Source: Streptomyces hawaiiensis (GTDB taxonomy: Bacteria; Actinomycetota; Actinomycetes; Streptomycetales; Streptomycetaceae). Taken from it: DNA of 64,000 bases. Under the pieces are notes generated by a model. It saw only the letters and a program-made list of their open reading frames with translations, did no database searches and had not been told where the DNA came from. The stretch lies in assembly GCF_004803895.1 (NCBI RefSeq), contig NZ_CP021978.1:2046001-2110000 (forward strand), written 5' to 3'. Every line of letters starts with the position of its first letter. The first letter of the stretch is position 1. Shown one piece after another: positions 26,109 through 38,737 of the stretch. The position numbers were made by a program, and so were the translations under genes.

Positions 26109-27509
26109 CTAGCTGCCGCCGGTGTGCACCTGGAAGGCGGCCCGGCGCACGGCCTTGGCCAGGGCCGGGTCGGGGTGTGCGGCGGCGAGGGCGACCAGGA
26201 CCTGCACGGTGCGCGGGTGCCCCACGGCGCGTACCTCGTCCAGCAGCATCGGGATGGTCGGCTGCACCGCGGACTCCAGATGGCGCACCAGCAGCGGCGC
26301 CTCACCGTGGTCGGCGACGGCGGCCGCGGTGTCCACCCACAGCCAGGTCGCCTCCTCGCGGGTGAGGACCTCGTGGGCGTCCTCGGGGTCGGCGCCGTCG
26401 TGCTCGGCCAGCCACAGCAGCGCGTACGGCCGGAGCGTGGGCTCGTCCAGCACGCCGCGGACGTCCGGCTCGGCGGGGGCGCCGACCACGCGCAGCGCCT
26501 CGAAGGCGAGGCCGCGCAGCAGGGCGTCCTCGCCGCGGGCGGCGCCGAGGAGTTCGGTGACGGCGCTGCCGACGGGGCGGGCGGCGAGCCAGGCGCGGTA
26601 CTCGGCGCGGGCCGCGTTCGGGCGCAGCTGGGCGCAGCCGCGGAGCATGCCGTCGGCGGCCTGCTCGATGTTCCCGGCGGGGCTCTGCGCGGCGACGCAG
26701 ATCTGCTCCAGCTTGACCCAGACCGCCCAGCTGCCGAGCGGGGTGAGGGTGGCATGGCCGTCGCCGTAGGTGAGGGCGCCGACGGAGGCGAGGGCACGCA
26801 GAGCCCAGTCGAGCAGGGGGGCGAGCGGGGCGTCGGTGGGTTCCGGTTCGACCGGCGGCTCGGGCCGGGGGCCGTAGGGGATCTCACAGCGGGCGGTGCG
26901 CAGCTCGGTGACGCGCTGCTCCAGGAGGTCGAGGAGCTGCTCCACGGGGACGGGCCCGGCGGACAGCTGGAGGAAGGACAGCGCCTGCGGCATGGCGGAG
27001 ACGACCTCGGCGACGGCGGCGGGCTCGTGCTCCGCGGGCTCCGGATGGGCGAGCGACCAGGCGTCGAAGAGCGCGACCCAGCCGCGCAGCACGGCGCTGT
27101 CGTCGCGGTCCCAGGCGCGCAGCCGCCAGCCGGGGCGGGCGCTGTCGCCGTGCACCTCGACGAGGCCGGCGAGGCGGGCGGTGTCCCAGTCGGCCCTGAC
27201 CTGAGCCGCGGTCAGACCCAGATCGCGGGCGGCCCGTTCGGCCGTCGCGTCGGAGAGGGTGGCCTTGCCGCCGTCGGTGGCGCTGTCGCGGCCGGGGCCG
27301 AGCGCGGCGTCGGCCCAGCGGGCGACGCGGGCCGCGTCGGCGAGACCTGAGCGTGCGCTTCTGGCCAGCTCCGCCGGTGCCGGGGTGCCCTCCGGGGGGC
27401 GGGGTGCGGGGCGGCGCGAGCGCCGCTGGTTCATCGCTGGGGGGGCGGCGGCCAGGGGTCGCGGGCGGACGAGTCGAAGCCTGGAGTCGCGCGGGATACG
27501 GGACGTCAC
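26109..27509 (-). CDS. unrecognised 466-residue protein with helical repeat-like C-terminus
   Basis: I do not recognise this protein. The first 50 residues are basic and proline-rich. Residues about 50-140 contain a winged-helix-like stretch (AAERAARDLGLTAAQVRADWDTARLAGLVEV). The last 200 residues run as short helices with pairs such as LLRGLAFEALRVVG, LRPYALLWLAEHDGADPEDA and VQVLVALAAAHPDPALAKAVRRAAFQV, reminiscent of HEAT-like repeats. No catalytic motif or signal peptide is seen. GTG 27509 is preferred (GGAAG upstream); ATG 27434 has no ribosome site. The 257 bases upstream of it hold nothing I can identify. Confidence 0.72.
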   Translation of the reverse strand: MTSRIPRDSRLRLVRPRPLAAAPPAMNQRRSRRPAPRPPEGTPAPAELARSARSGLADAARVARWADAALGPGRDSATDGGKATLSDATAERAARDLGLTAAQVRADWDTARLAGLVEVHGDSARPGWRLRAWDRDDSAVLRGWVALFDAWSLAHPEPAEHEPAAVAEVVSAMPQALSFLQLSAGPVPVEQLLDLLEQRVTELRTARCEIPYGPRPEPPVEPEPTDAPLAPLLDWALRALASVGALTYGDGHATLTPLGSWAVWVKLEQICVAAQSPAGNIEQAADGMLRGCAQLRPNAARAEYRAWLAARPVGSAVTELLGAARGEDALLRGLAFEALRVVGAPAEPDVRGVLDEPTLRPYALLWLAEHDGADPEDAHEVLTREEATWLWVDTAAAVADHGEAPLLVRHLESAVQPTIPMLLDEVRAVGHPRTVQVLVALAAAHPDPALAKAVRRAAFQVHTGGS

Positions 27510-27766
27510 GGGGGCAGTCTTCCGGTTGACGGTCCGAAAACCCAAACGGAATGTCACGGCGGGCGACGGGGATGGCCAACGCACCGGTTCCCGTGAGCGG
27601 TCGAGGGCCGGGAACAGGCCAGTGGTACGCCGCTAAACGGAATCGTGGCGACCGGTCGGTGCGGGGCGCGACGGGACGCGGTCGCGACGGGGCGAAGGCG
27701 GCGTGAACGGGGGGTGCGTGAGAAGCCGGCACGGCAGGCCGCATCGACGGGTGTGCGGGCAGGGGG

Positions 27767-28894
27767 TCACATGAGGGGCGTCAGGAAGCGCCGGAGCGCT
27801 TCCTCGTAGGCCTTCGGGTCGGCGTTCCACATGGCTCCGTGGGGAGCGTTGCCGACGGTGCGCAGGGTGACCGCGTCGGGGCGGGCGTCGGCGAGCCGGC
27901 GGGAGAGCTGCCATGGGGCGACGGTGTCGTCCGGGCCGTGGAAGACCAGCGCCGGGACGCGCAGCCCGTCGGACGGGGCCGGGCCCGCGACGCGGTCGCC
28001 GGACAGGCCGGTGCGTCCCTGGGCGGCGCGGACCGCGAGGGGCAGCAGCGCGCCCGGGGTGCGGCGGGCCGAGGCGAGGGCGCGCAGGGTGGTCTCCCAG
28101 GCGAGCACCGGTGAGTCCAGGACGAGCCCGGAGACGCGGTCGCGCAGCCCCGAGCGCTCGGCGGCGCGCAGGGCCATGGTGGCGCCGGTGGACCAGCCGT
28201 GCAGGACGACCTGCCGGGCTCCGTAGCGCACGGCGTAGCGGATGGCCGCGTCGAGGTCACGCCACTCGGTCTCGCCGAGGTGGTTCAGGCCGTCGGGCGG
28301 GCGGGGTGCGCCCAGGTCGCCGCGGTAGGCGAGGGCGAGCACCGGGAAGTGGTTGCGGTGCAGGAACGGCATGACGTTCATGGCGAGTTCCCGGGTGGCG
28401 CCCAGGCCGTGCACGGCGATCACCCAGGTGTCCCGCTTGCCCGGCACGAACCACGCGGGCAGGGCGCCGAGTTCACCGGGGACGTCGACGTCGGCGTGTT
28501 CGATCCCGAGGGCGGCGCTCGGGTTGCCGACGTATACGTTCGGCGTGAGCCAGACCTTGTCACCGGACTTCAGCGTGCCGTGCGTGACGCTCTCCAGACG
28601 GCGCACGACGGTGTCGGCGGGGTGCGGGGCGCCGGTCAGGACGGGGCCGACGACCGCGTGGGAGCCGTCGCCGGACAGGCCGTAGCGGCCGGGGCGCAGG
28701 GCGGCGAGGTCCCGGGTGAGGCTGATCTGCCCGGCAGCCGTGCCGTGCACGGTGAGACGGGGCTCGGTGGGCAGGGGCCTGCCTGGGGGCGCCTTGAGCG
28801 CGGCGTCGCTGGCGAGCCGGCCGGCGGCCACCGCGGCGGCACCGGCCCCGAGCACGGCGGTGACGGCAGCGGCCGTCGCTTTGACAATGCGCAC
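27767..28894 (-). CDS. membrane-anchored or exported alpha/beta hydrolase
   Basis: A 375-residue alpha/beta hydrolase. The N-terminus has a hydrophobic stretch (ATAAAVTAVLGAGAAAVAAG) that could be a signal anchor, followed by a domain of about 120 residues of unknown role. The hydrolase fold starts near 155 (TWVIAVHGLGATREL). The nucleophile is Ser235 in GWSTG. The acid is probably the Asp in FHGPDDTVAP and the base His in GNAPHGAMW. It should be an esterase, lipase or peptidase; the substrate is unknown. GTG 28894 is chosen because a signal anchor then sits at the start; its ribosome site is weak. Confidence 0.82.
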   Translation of the reverse strand: MRIVKATAAAVTAVLGAGAAAVAAGRLASDAALKAPPGRPLPTEPRLTVHGTAAGQISLTRDLAALRPGRYGLSGDGSHAVVGPVLTGAPHPADTVVRRLESVTHGTLKSGDKVWLTPNVYVGNPSAALGIEHADVDVPGELGALPAWFVPGKRDTWVIAVHGLGATRELAMNVMPFLHRNHFPVLALAYRGDLGAPRPPDGLNHLGETEWRDLDAAIRYAVRYGARQVVLHGWSTGATMALRAAERSGLRDRVSGLVLDSPVLAWETTLRALASARRTPGALLPLAVRAAQGRTGLSGDRVAGPAPSDGLRVPALVFHGPDDTVAPWQLSRRLADARPDAVTLRTVGNAPHGAMWNADPKAYEEALRRFLTPLM

Positions 28895-28978
28895 GGCTTC
28901 AGTGTCCTGGCGGATTCCGTGGGCGACCAGTGGGCGGGAGCGGCGGGGTGATGCCCGCGGGTGCCGTGCGGACGGCAC

Positions 28979-29710
28979 TCAGCCTCGCTGGCCGTAGCCG
29001 CGCAGGCGTTCCTCCACCTCGGTCAGCTGCTCCCCGGACAGCAGGCTCGGGGTGAGGCCGGGCACCGAGGCGGCGGTCAGCCACAGGCGGCACATCCACT
29101 CCAGCTGGGCGGTGCGGTCGTAGGCCTGGGCGAGGGTGGTGCCGTAGGTGACGGTGCCGTGGTTCTGCAGGAGGCAGCCGGAGCGGTCGGCGAGGGCGCG
29201 GAGCATGTTCTCGGCCAACTCGTCGGTACCGTACGTGGCGTACGGTGCGACCCGGACGGGTCCGCCGAGCGCCGCGGCCATGTAGTGGATCAGCGGGAGC
29301 TCGCTCACGAGCGTCGAGACGGCCGTCGCGTGCACGGCGTGGGTGTGGACGACGGCCAGGGCGCCGGTCGTGCGGTAGACCGCGAGGTGCATCGGCAGCT
29401 CGCTGGTCGGGACGAGGGTGCCGAGGACCTGCCGGCCGTCGAGGCCGACGCCGGTCACGTCGTCCGGGGTCAGCCGGTCGTAGGGGACGCCCGACGGCGT
29501 GACCAGGACGGTTTCCCCGACGCGCACCGAGACGTTGCCGGACGTGCCGACGACGAGTCCGTCCGAGACCGTCCGGCGGGCCGTCGCGACGAGGTCCTCC
29601 CAGGCGCGCGCCTCCTCGGGGCGCGCACTCCGGCGCCGCGGCTCCCCCGCGCCCCGTTCGCCCTTCCGTGCGTCCCCCGTGCCCCGCTCGTCGCCCCGCT
29701 GCTCAGCCAT
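28979..29710 (-). CDS. class II aldolase/adducin-family protein (fuculose-phosphate aldolase type)
   Basis: A 243-residue protein. After a disordered charged start of about 33 residues, the class II aldolase domain shows SDGLVVGTSGNVSVR, TPSGVPYDRLTPDDVTGV, then VHTHAVHATA with the zinc histidines and CLLQNHGTVTYG with another His. Members cleave L-fuculose-1-phosphate or L-ribulose-5-phosphate, or act in methionine salvage; the neighbours give no pathway. ATG 29710 has AGGATCG six bases upstream. It diverges from the muramidase gene. Confidence 0.85.
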   Translation of the reverse strand: MAEQRGDERGTGDARKGERGAGEPRRRSARPEEARAWEDLVATARRTVSDGLVVGTSGNVSVRVGETVLVTPSGVPYDRLTPDDVTGVGLDGRQVLGTLVPTSELPMHLAVYRTTGALAVVHTHAVHATAVSTLVSELPLIHYMAAALGGPVRVAPYATYGTDELAENMLRALADRSGCLLQNHGTVTYGTTLAQAYDRTAQLEWMCRLWLTAASVPGLTPSLLSGEQLTEVEERLRGYGQRG

Positions 29711-29765
29711 GCCGCGATCCTGCCAGGCAGGATGGCAACGCGCCGCGCGGAGGGGGCACTTCTCG

Positions 29766-29785
29766 TGACCGGAGATCTCCGGTCA
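29766..29785. promoter_or_regulatory. 20-base perfect palindrome, candidate operator
   Basis: TGACCGGAGATCTCCGGTCA is its own complement over all 20 bases. It lies in the 140-base gap between the divergent aldolase and muramidase genes, 66 bases before the muramidase start. TACTAT at 29802-29807 could be the -10 element of that gene's promoter. A dimeric repressor site is the simplest reading. Its centre contains AGATCT, which includes a GATC. Confidence 0.65.
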
Positions 29786-29850
29786 TTCAACGATCTTCCC
29801 ATACTATCTGGTGGATTTGCCGTGCATGTCGCCCTTCCGGGGGGAACCAC

Positions 29851-30603
29851 ATGGCCCGTGACCGCACACCGACCCGCCGCCGCGGCCGCTTACTGGCGGC
29901 ATCCGCGGCGGCACTCGCCCTGGCCGGGACCGCGCTCGCCGGAGTTCCGGCCTCGGCGGCGGGCCGCCCGAAGGGGCACGACGTCTCGTCCCATCAGAGG
30001 AACGTCGACTGGCAGGACGCGAAGAGCAAGGGCGCCCGGTTCGTCTACGTCAAGGCGACCGAGTCCACCGCCTACCGCAACCCCTACTTCGGGCAGCAGT
30101 ACAACGGCTCGCGCGCGGCGGGCCTGGTGCGCGGCGCGTACCACTTCGCCCTGCCGAACCGGTCCTCCGGTCAGGCGCAGGCGGCGTACTTCGCGCGCAA
30201 CGGCGGCAGCTGGACCGCGGACGGCTGGACGCTGCCGCCCGCGCTCGACATCGAATACAACCCGTACGACAAGAAGCACAAGTGCTACGGCCTGACGAAG
30301 ACGGGGATGGTCGGCTGGATCAAGGCGTTCAGCGACGAGGTCGAGCGGCTCACCGGCCGCCGCCCGGTGATCTACACGACCGCCCACCGGTGGAGCACGT
30401 GCACGGGCGACAGCGGCGTCCTCGCCGCCGGTCATGCCCTGTGGATCGCCCGCTACGACACGTCGGGCCCCGGGACGCTGCCGGCCGGCTGGTCCTCCTG
30501 GACCTTCTGGCAGCACGACAACGGCAGCGGGACCTTCCCGGGTGACCAGAATCTCTTCAACGGGTCGCTCGATCAGCTGAAACGGTTCGCGCGAGGCACC
30601 TAG
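29851..30603 (+). CDS. secreted GH25 muramidase (lysozyme) with a TTA codon
   Basis: A 250-residue exported enzyme that should cleave the beta-1,4 bond between N-acetylmuramic acid and N-acetylglucosamine. A twin-basic start and hydrophobic stretch end at about ASA (36). The GH25 domain has Asp44 in GHDVSSHQ and Asp133/Glu135 in ALDIEYNPY, the usual catalytic set. Codon 14 is TTA (29890-29892), the only one I found in a gene of this window, so translation should need the bldA tRNA and be tied to development. ATG 29851 has GGGGGAA upstream. A perfect palindrome lies in its promoter region. Confidence 0.92.
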   Translation: MARDRTPTRRRGRLLAASAAALALAGTALAGVPASAAGRPKGHDVSSHQRNVDWQDAKSKGARFVYVKATESTAYRNPYFGQQYNGSRAAGLVRGAYHFALPNRSSGQAQAAYFARNGGSWTADGWTLPPALDIEYNPYDKKHKCYGLTKTGMVGWIKAFSDEVERLTGRRPVIYTTAHRWSTCTGDSGVLAAGHALWIARYDTSGPGTLPAGWSSWTFWQHDNGSGTFPGDQNLFNGSLDQLKRFARGT

Positions 30604-30677
30604 CCACCGGGGCGCCGGGCCGCCGCTCCGGGGCGTCGCCGCGACCCCCCGTTGCGGTCACCCCTGCGCCCCTCTCA

Positions 30678-30718
30678 GTTCATCTTCCGTTCACTCAGGT
30701 TGCCTACGTTCATACAGC
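30678..30718 (+). promoter_or_regulatory. candidate PHO box for PhoP
   Basis: GTTCATCTTCC (30678-30688) is followed directly by GTTCACTCAGG (30689-30699), the 11-base direct-repeat form of Streptomyces PhoP sites. A further GTTCATACAGC is at 30708-30718. It lies 29-69 bases before the phosphate transporter start. Control of pitH2 by PhoP is reported in S. coelicolor, so this fits. Confidence 0.75.
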
Positions 30719-30746
30719 CAACGACCTCGAACGATTGCCTGGGTAA

Positions 30747-31991
<1,245 letters not shown>

Positions 31992-32025
31992 CCCCGCCAC
32001 CCGGTTACAAGGAAGAGTCTCTGAG

Positions 32026-32247
32026 ATGAAGATCGACTGGGCGGCCCTCGGCTCCGTCTTCGGTGTCAGCCTCGTGGTCACCGTGGCCCTCGTCGGCCTG
32101 TTCACCCTCGGCATCACCGGCCTGTCGCGCCGCGAGCGTGCGGTGGCGGAGGGCGGGTCCGCGAGCCTCGCGGTCACCGGCGCGTACGCGTGCTTCGCGG
32201 CGTGCGCGGCGGCTGTCGGGTACGGCATCTACCTGATCGTGGCCTGA
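32026..32247 (+). CDS. small two-helix membrane protein cotranscribed with the phosphate transporter
   Basis: A 73-residue protein with helices VFGVSLVVTVALVGLFTLGITGL and AVTGAYACFAACAAAVGYGIYLIV. Small proteins of this kind follow PiT genes in many streptomycetes, and a role in assembly or regulation of the transporter is possible but untested. The ATG has a good AAGGAAGAG site. A strong terminator closes the unit 21 bases after the stop. Confidence 0.8.
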   Translation: MKIDWAALGSVFGVSLVVTVALVGLFTLGITGLSRRERAVAEGGSASLAVTGAYACFAACAAAVGYGIYLIVA

Positions 32248-32268
32248 CGGCCCGACCGCACATCGTCC

Positions 32269-32306
32269 ACCGGGCGGCGCGGGACTTCGGTCCTGTGCCG
32301 CCCGGT
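32269..32306 (+). terminator. terminator with UUCG tetraloop after the phosphate operon
   Basis: Positions 32269-32285 pair with 32290-32306 in a 17-pair stem with two G-T wobbles, capped by TTCG, a very stable tetraloop. Only a weak T-containing tail follows (CGTCGTGTGT). It isolates the phosphate unit from the cobalamin operon. Confidence 0.85.
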
Positions 32307-32373
32307 CGTCGTGTGTACGGAAGGGGACGATGTGGGGTTCTGCACACTCTCCCCTCGCAGGTCAACGGCAAGT

Positions 32374-32512
32374 TGACGGCGGTTCCCGGCCGTGGTGGAC
32401 TGCCGGGGCCAGTACGGCGGCAGGAGAGGAAGCCGGTGAAAGTCCGGCGCGGTCCCGCCACTGTCACCGGGGTAGCAATCCCCGGGAGCCAGGAACTCTC
32501 ACCGCCGGTCTC
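32374..32512 (+). ncRNA. cobalamin (adenosylcobalamin) riboswitch
   Basis: The conserved core is clear: GGAAGCCGGTGAAAGTCCGG at 32428-32447, GGTCCCGCCACTGTCACCGG around 32451-32470, and the B12-box region GCCAGGAACTCTCACCGC at about 32488-32505. The outer stem P1 can form between GACGGCGGT near 32375 and ACCGCCGGTC at 32501-32510. Riboswitches of this class bind adenosylcobalamin and shut off B12 genes when the vitamin is plentiful. It precedes the 13-gene corrin operon. The expression platform probably involves CAGGG/CCCTG (32520-32524 with 32533-32537), just before the ribosome site of the leader ORF. Confidence 0.92.
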
Positions 32513-32556
32513 GTCGAACCAGGGCGTGGACACCCTGAGTGAGGACACGTATCGCC

Positions 32557-32616
32557 ATGCGCGGCTGCCCATCCGGTTTCAACATCCCACCCCTGCCTGC
32601 CTTTCCGGCCGGCTGA
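32557..32616 (+). CDS. 19-codon leader ORF between riboswitch and cobD
   Basis: A short frame encoding MRGCPSGFNIPPLPAFPAG starts with ATG and has GAGGAC twelve bases upstream. It stops four bases before the cobD ATG, in a different frame. cobD itself has no visible ribosome site (its upstream bases are the end of this ORF), so cobD translation may depend on termination and restart from this ORF. The riboswitch would then control the leader's ribosome site and, through it, the operon. That it is translated is inference. I know of no named family for it. Confidence 0.5.
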   Translation: MRGCPSGFNIPPLPAFPAG

Positions 32617-32620
32617 GCCC

Positions 32621-33574
32621 ATGGGTGCCGGTCGCGTCTTCGCGTACGGCGCCGCCGCCGGTCTGATCGGTGACCTGCTGCTCGGTGATCCTCGCCGAGG
32701 GCATCCGGTCGCCGCGTTCGGGCGGGCCGCGGGCGCCGTGGAACGGGTGTTGTGGCGGGACCACCGCGGGTGGGGCGCGCTGCACACCGCCGTGTGTGCC
32801 GGAGGGACAATCGCCCTCGGGTCCGTCGCCGCGCGTGCCGTGCGGACCTCCGGCGTCGCCTCCGTCGCGCTGACCGGAGCCGCCACCTGGGGTGTCGTCG
32901 GGGGGACTTCACTCGCCCGGGAGGCACGGACCATCGGGCGTGCCCTGGAGGCCGGGGACGTCGAGGCGGCCCGGGCCCGGCTGCCGCATCTGTGCGGGCG
33001 GGATCCGCAGGCCCTCGACGCCGACGGTATGGCCCGGGCCGTGGTCGAGTCCGTCGCCGAGAACACCTCCGACGCGGTGGTGGGGGCGCTGGTGTGGGGG
33101 GCCGTCGGCGGGGTGCCGGGGCTGCTGGGTTTCCGGGCCGTCAACACGCTGGACGCCATGGTCGGGCACAAGTCGGCCCGGTACCGCCGGTACGGGTGGG
33201 CCTCCGCGCGCCTGGACGACCTCGCGGGGTGGCCGGGAGCACGGCTGACCGCCGTACTCGCCGCCCTGGCCGGGCCGGATCCGCGGGGGGCCATGCGGGC
33301 CTGGCGGGACGACGCGGCGAAGCATCCGAGTCCCAACGCCGGGCCTGTGGAGGCCTCGTTCGCGGGGGCGCTCGGGGTGCGGCTGGGCGGGACGCTCTCG
33401 TACGGCGGGCGGATGGAGCACCGGCCCGTGCTGAACACGCAAGGACGTGCCGTCGGTACGCACGACGTCGAACGGGCCGTGCGGCTCTCGCGGCGGGTCA
33501 CCTGGCTCGCGCTCGGGGTGTGCGCCGGTGCGCGGCTGCTGAGGAGTGCGCGGTTGCTGAAGAGGGGGAAATGA
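32621..33574 (+). CDS. cobD: adenosylcobinamide-phosphate synthase (CobD/CbiB)
   Basis: A 317-residue membrane enzyme that joins aminopropanol (or its phosphate) to adenosylcobyric acid, giving the cobinamide side chain. Family marks are [19 protein letters not shown] at the start, [20 protein letters not shown] near 143-162, and [30 protein letters not shown]. Several helices span the membrane. It is the first gene of the operon and starts four bases after a leader ORF. cobQ follows with one base between stop and start. Confidence 0.94.
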   Translation: MGAGRVFAYGAAAGLIGDLLLGDPRRGHPVAAFGRAAGAVERVLWRDHRGWGALHTAVCAGGTIALGSVAARAVRTSGVASVALTGAATWGVVGGTSLAREARTIGRALEAGDVEAARARLPHLCGRDPQALDADGMARAVVESVAENTSDAVVGALVWGAVGGVPGLLGFRAVNTLDAMVGHKSARYRRYGWASARLDDLAGWPGARLTAVLAALAGPDPRGAMRAWRDDAAKHPSPNAGPVEASFAGALGVRLGGTLSYGGRMEHRPVLNTQGRAVGTHDVERAVRLSRRVTWLALGVCAGARLLRSARLLKRGK

Positions 33575-33575
33575 C

Positions 33576-35080
33576 ATGGGCGGTGGTCTTCTCGTCGCCG
33601 GTACCACCTCCGACGCCGGCAAGAGCGTCGTGACCGCCGGGATCTGCCGGTGGCTGGTGCGCCAGGGCGTCAAGGTCGCGCCCTTCAAGGCGCAGAACAT
33701 GTCCCTGAACTCCTTCGTGACGAAGGAGGGGGCCGAGATCGGGCGGGCCCAGGCCATGCAGGCGCAGGCCTGCCGGGTCGAGCCGACCGCGCTGATGAAC
33801 CCCGTGCTACTCAAGCCCGGTGGCGAGCAGAGCAGTCAGGTCGTGCTGCTGGGCAAGCCGGTCGGCGAGATGAGCGCGCGCGGCTACCACGGCGGGCGGC
33901 AGCAGAGGCTGCTCGGGACGGTGCTGGACTGCCTGGAGCAGTTGCGGGGCACGTATGACGCGGTGATCTGTGAGGGGGCCGGTTCTCCCGCCGAGATCAA
34001 TCTGCGGCGGACGGACATCGTGAACATGGGGATCGCCCGGGGCGCCGGGCTGCCCGTGCTCGTGGTCGGCGACATCGACCGGGGCGGTGTGTTCGCCTCG
34101 TTCTTCGGGACGGTGGCGCTGCTGTCGCCCGAGGACCAGCGTTACGTCGCCGGGTTCCTCGTCAACAAGTTCCGCGGGGACGTCTCCCTGCTGGAGCCGG
34201 GCCTGGACATGCTGCTCGGCCTCACCGGGCGGCGCACGTACGGCGTACTGCCCTTCCGGCACGGGCTCGGGATCGACGAGGAGGACGGGCTGCGCGTCTC
34301 CCTGCGGGGCGCCGTGCGGGAATCCGTCGTCGCCCCGCCCGTCGGCGAGGACGTGCTGCGGGTCGCGGTCTGTGCCGTGCCGCTCATGTCCAACTTCACC
34401 GACGTGGACGCCCTGGCCGCCGAACCCGGGGTCGTGGTGCGGTTCGTGGACCGGCCGGAGGAGCTGTCCGACGCCGACCTCGTCATCGTGCCCGGCACCC
34501 GCGGGACGGTCCGGGCACTGGAGTGGCTGCGTGAGCGGGGGCTCGCCGAGGCCCTGGTCCGCCGGGCCGCCGAGCAGCGGCCCGTCCTCGGTGTCTGCGG
34601 CGGTTTCCAGATCCTCGGCGAGCACATCGAGGACGACGTCGAGAGCCGCCGGGGCCACGTCGACGGGCTCGGGATCCTGCCCGTGCGGGTGCGGTTCGCC
34701 CGCGAGAAGACCCTCACCCGGCCGGCGGGGGAAGCCCTCGGCGAGCGGGTGGAGGGCTACGAGATCCATCACGGCGTCGCCGACGTCACCGGGGGAATCC
34801 CCTTCCTGGACGGCTGCCGGGTCGGCCAGACCTGGGGCACGCACTGGCACGGCTCACTGGAGTCGGACGGCTTCCGGCGGGCCTTTCTGCGCGAGGTGGC
34901 GGCCGCCGCGGGCCGCCGCTTCGTGCCGGCGCCGGACACCTCGTTCGCCGCGCTGCGCGAGGAGCAGCTCGACCGGCTCGGCGACCTGATCGAACAGCAC
35001 GCGGACACGGACGCGCTGTGGCGGCTCATCGAGTCCGGCGCGCCGCAAGGACTGCCCTTCATTCCACCGGGAGCGCCCGC

Positions 35081-35084
<4 letters not shown>
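33576..35084 (+). CDS. cobQ: cobyric acid synthase
   Basis: A 502-residue glutamine-dependent amidotransferase that amidates positions b, d, e and g of adenosylcobyrinic a,c-diamide. The N-terminal synthase domain has the P-loop-like [15 protein letters not shown] at 8-22 and [12 protein letters not shown]. The C-terminal class I glutaminase-like domain has its Cys in [12 protein letters not shown] and the paired His near YEIHHGV. Length is usual. It is cytoplasmic. The stop overlaps the cobN start by four bases (ATGA). Confidence 0.96.
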
Positions 35085-38733
<3,649 letters not shown>

Positions 38734-38737
<4 letters not shown>

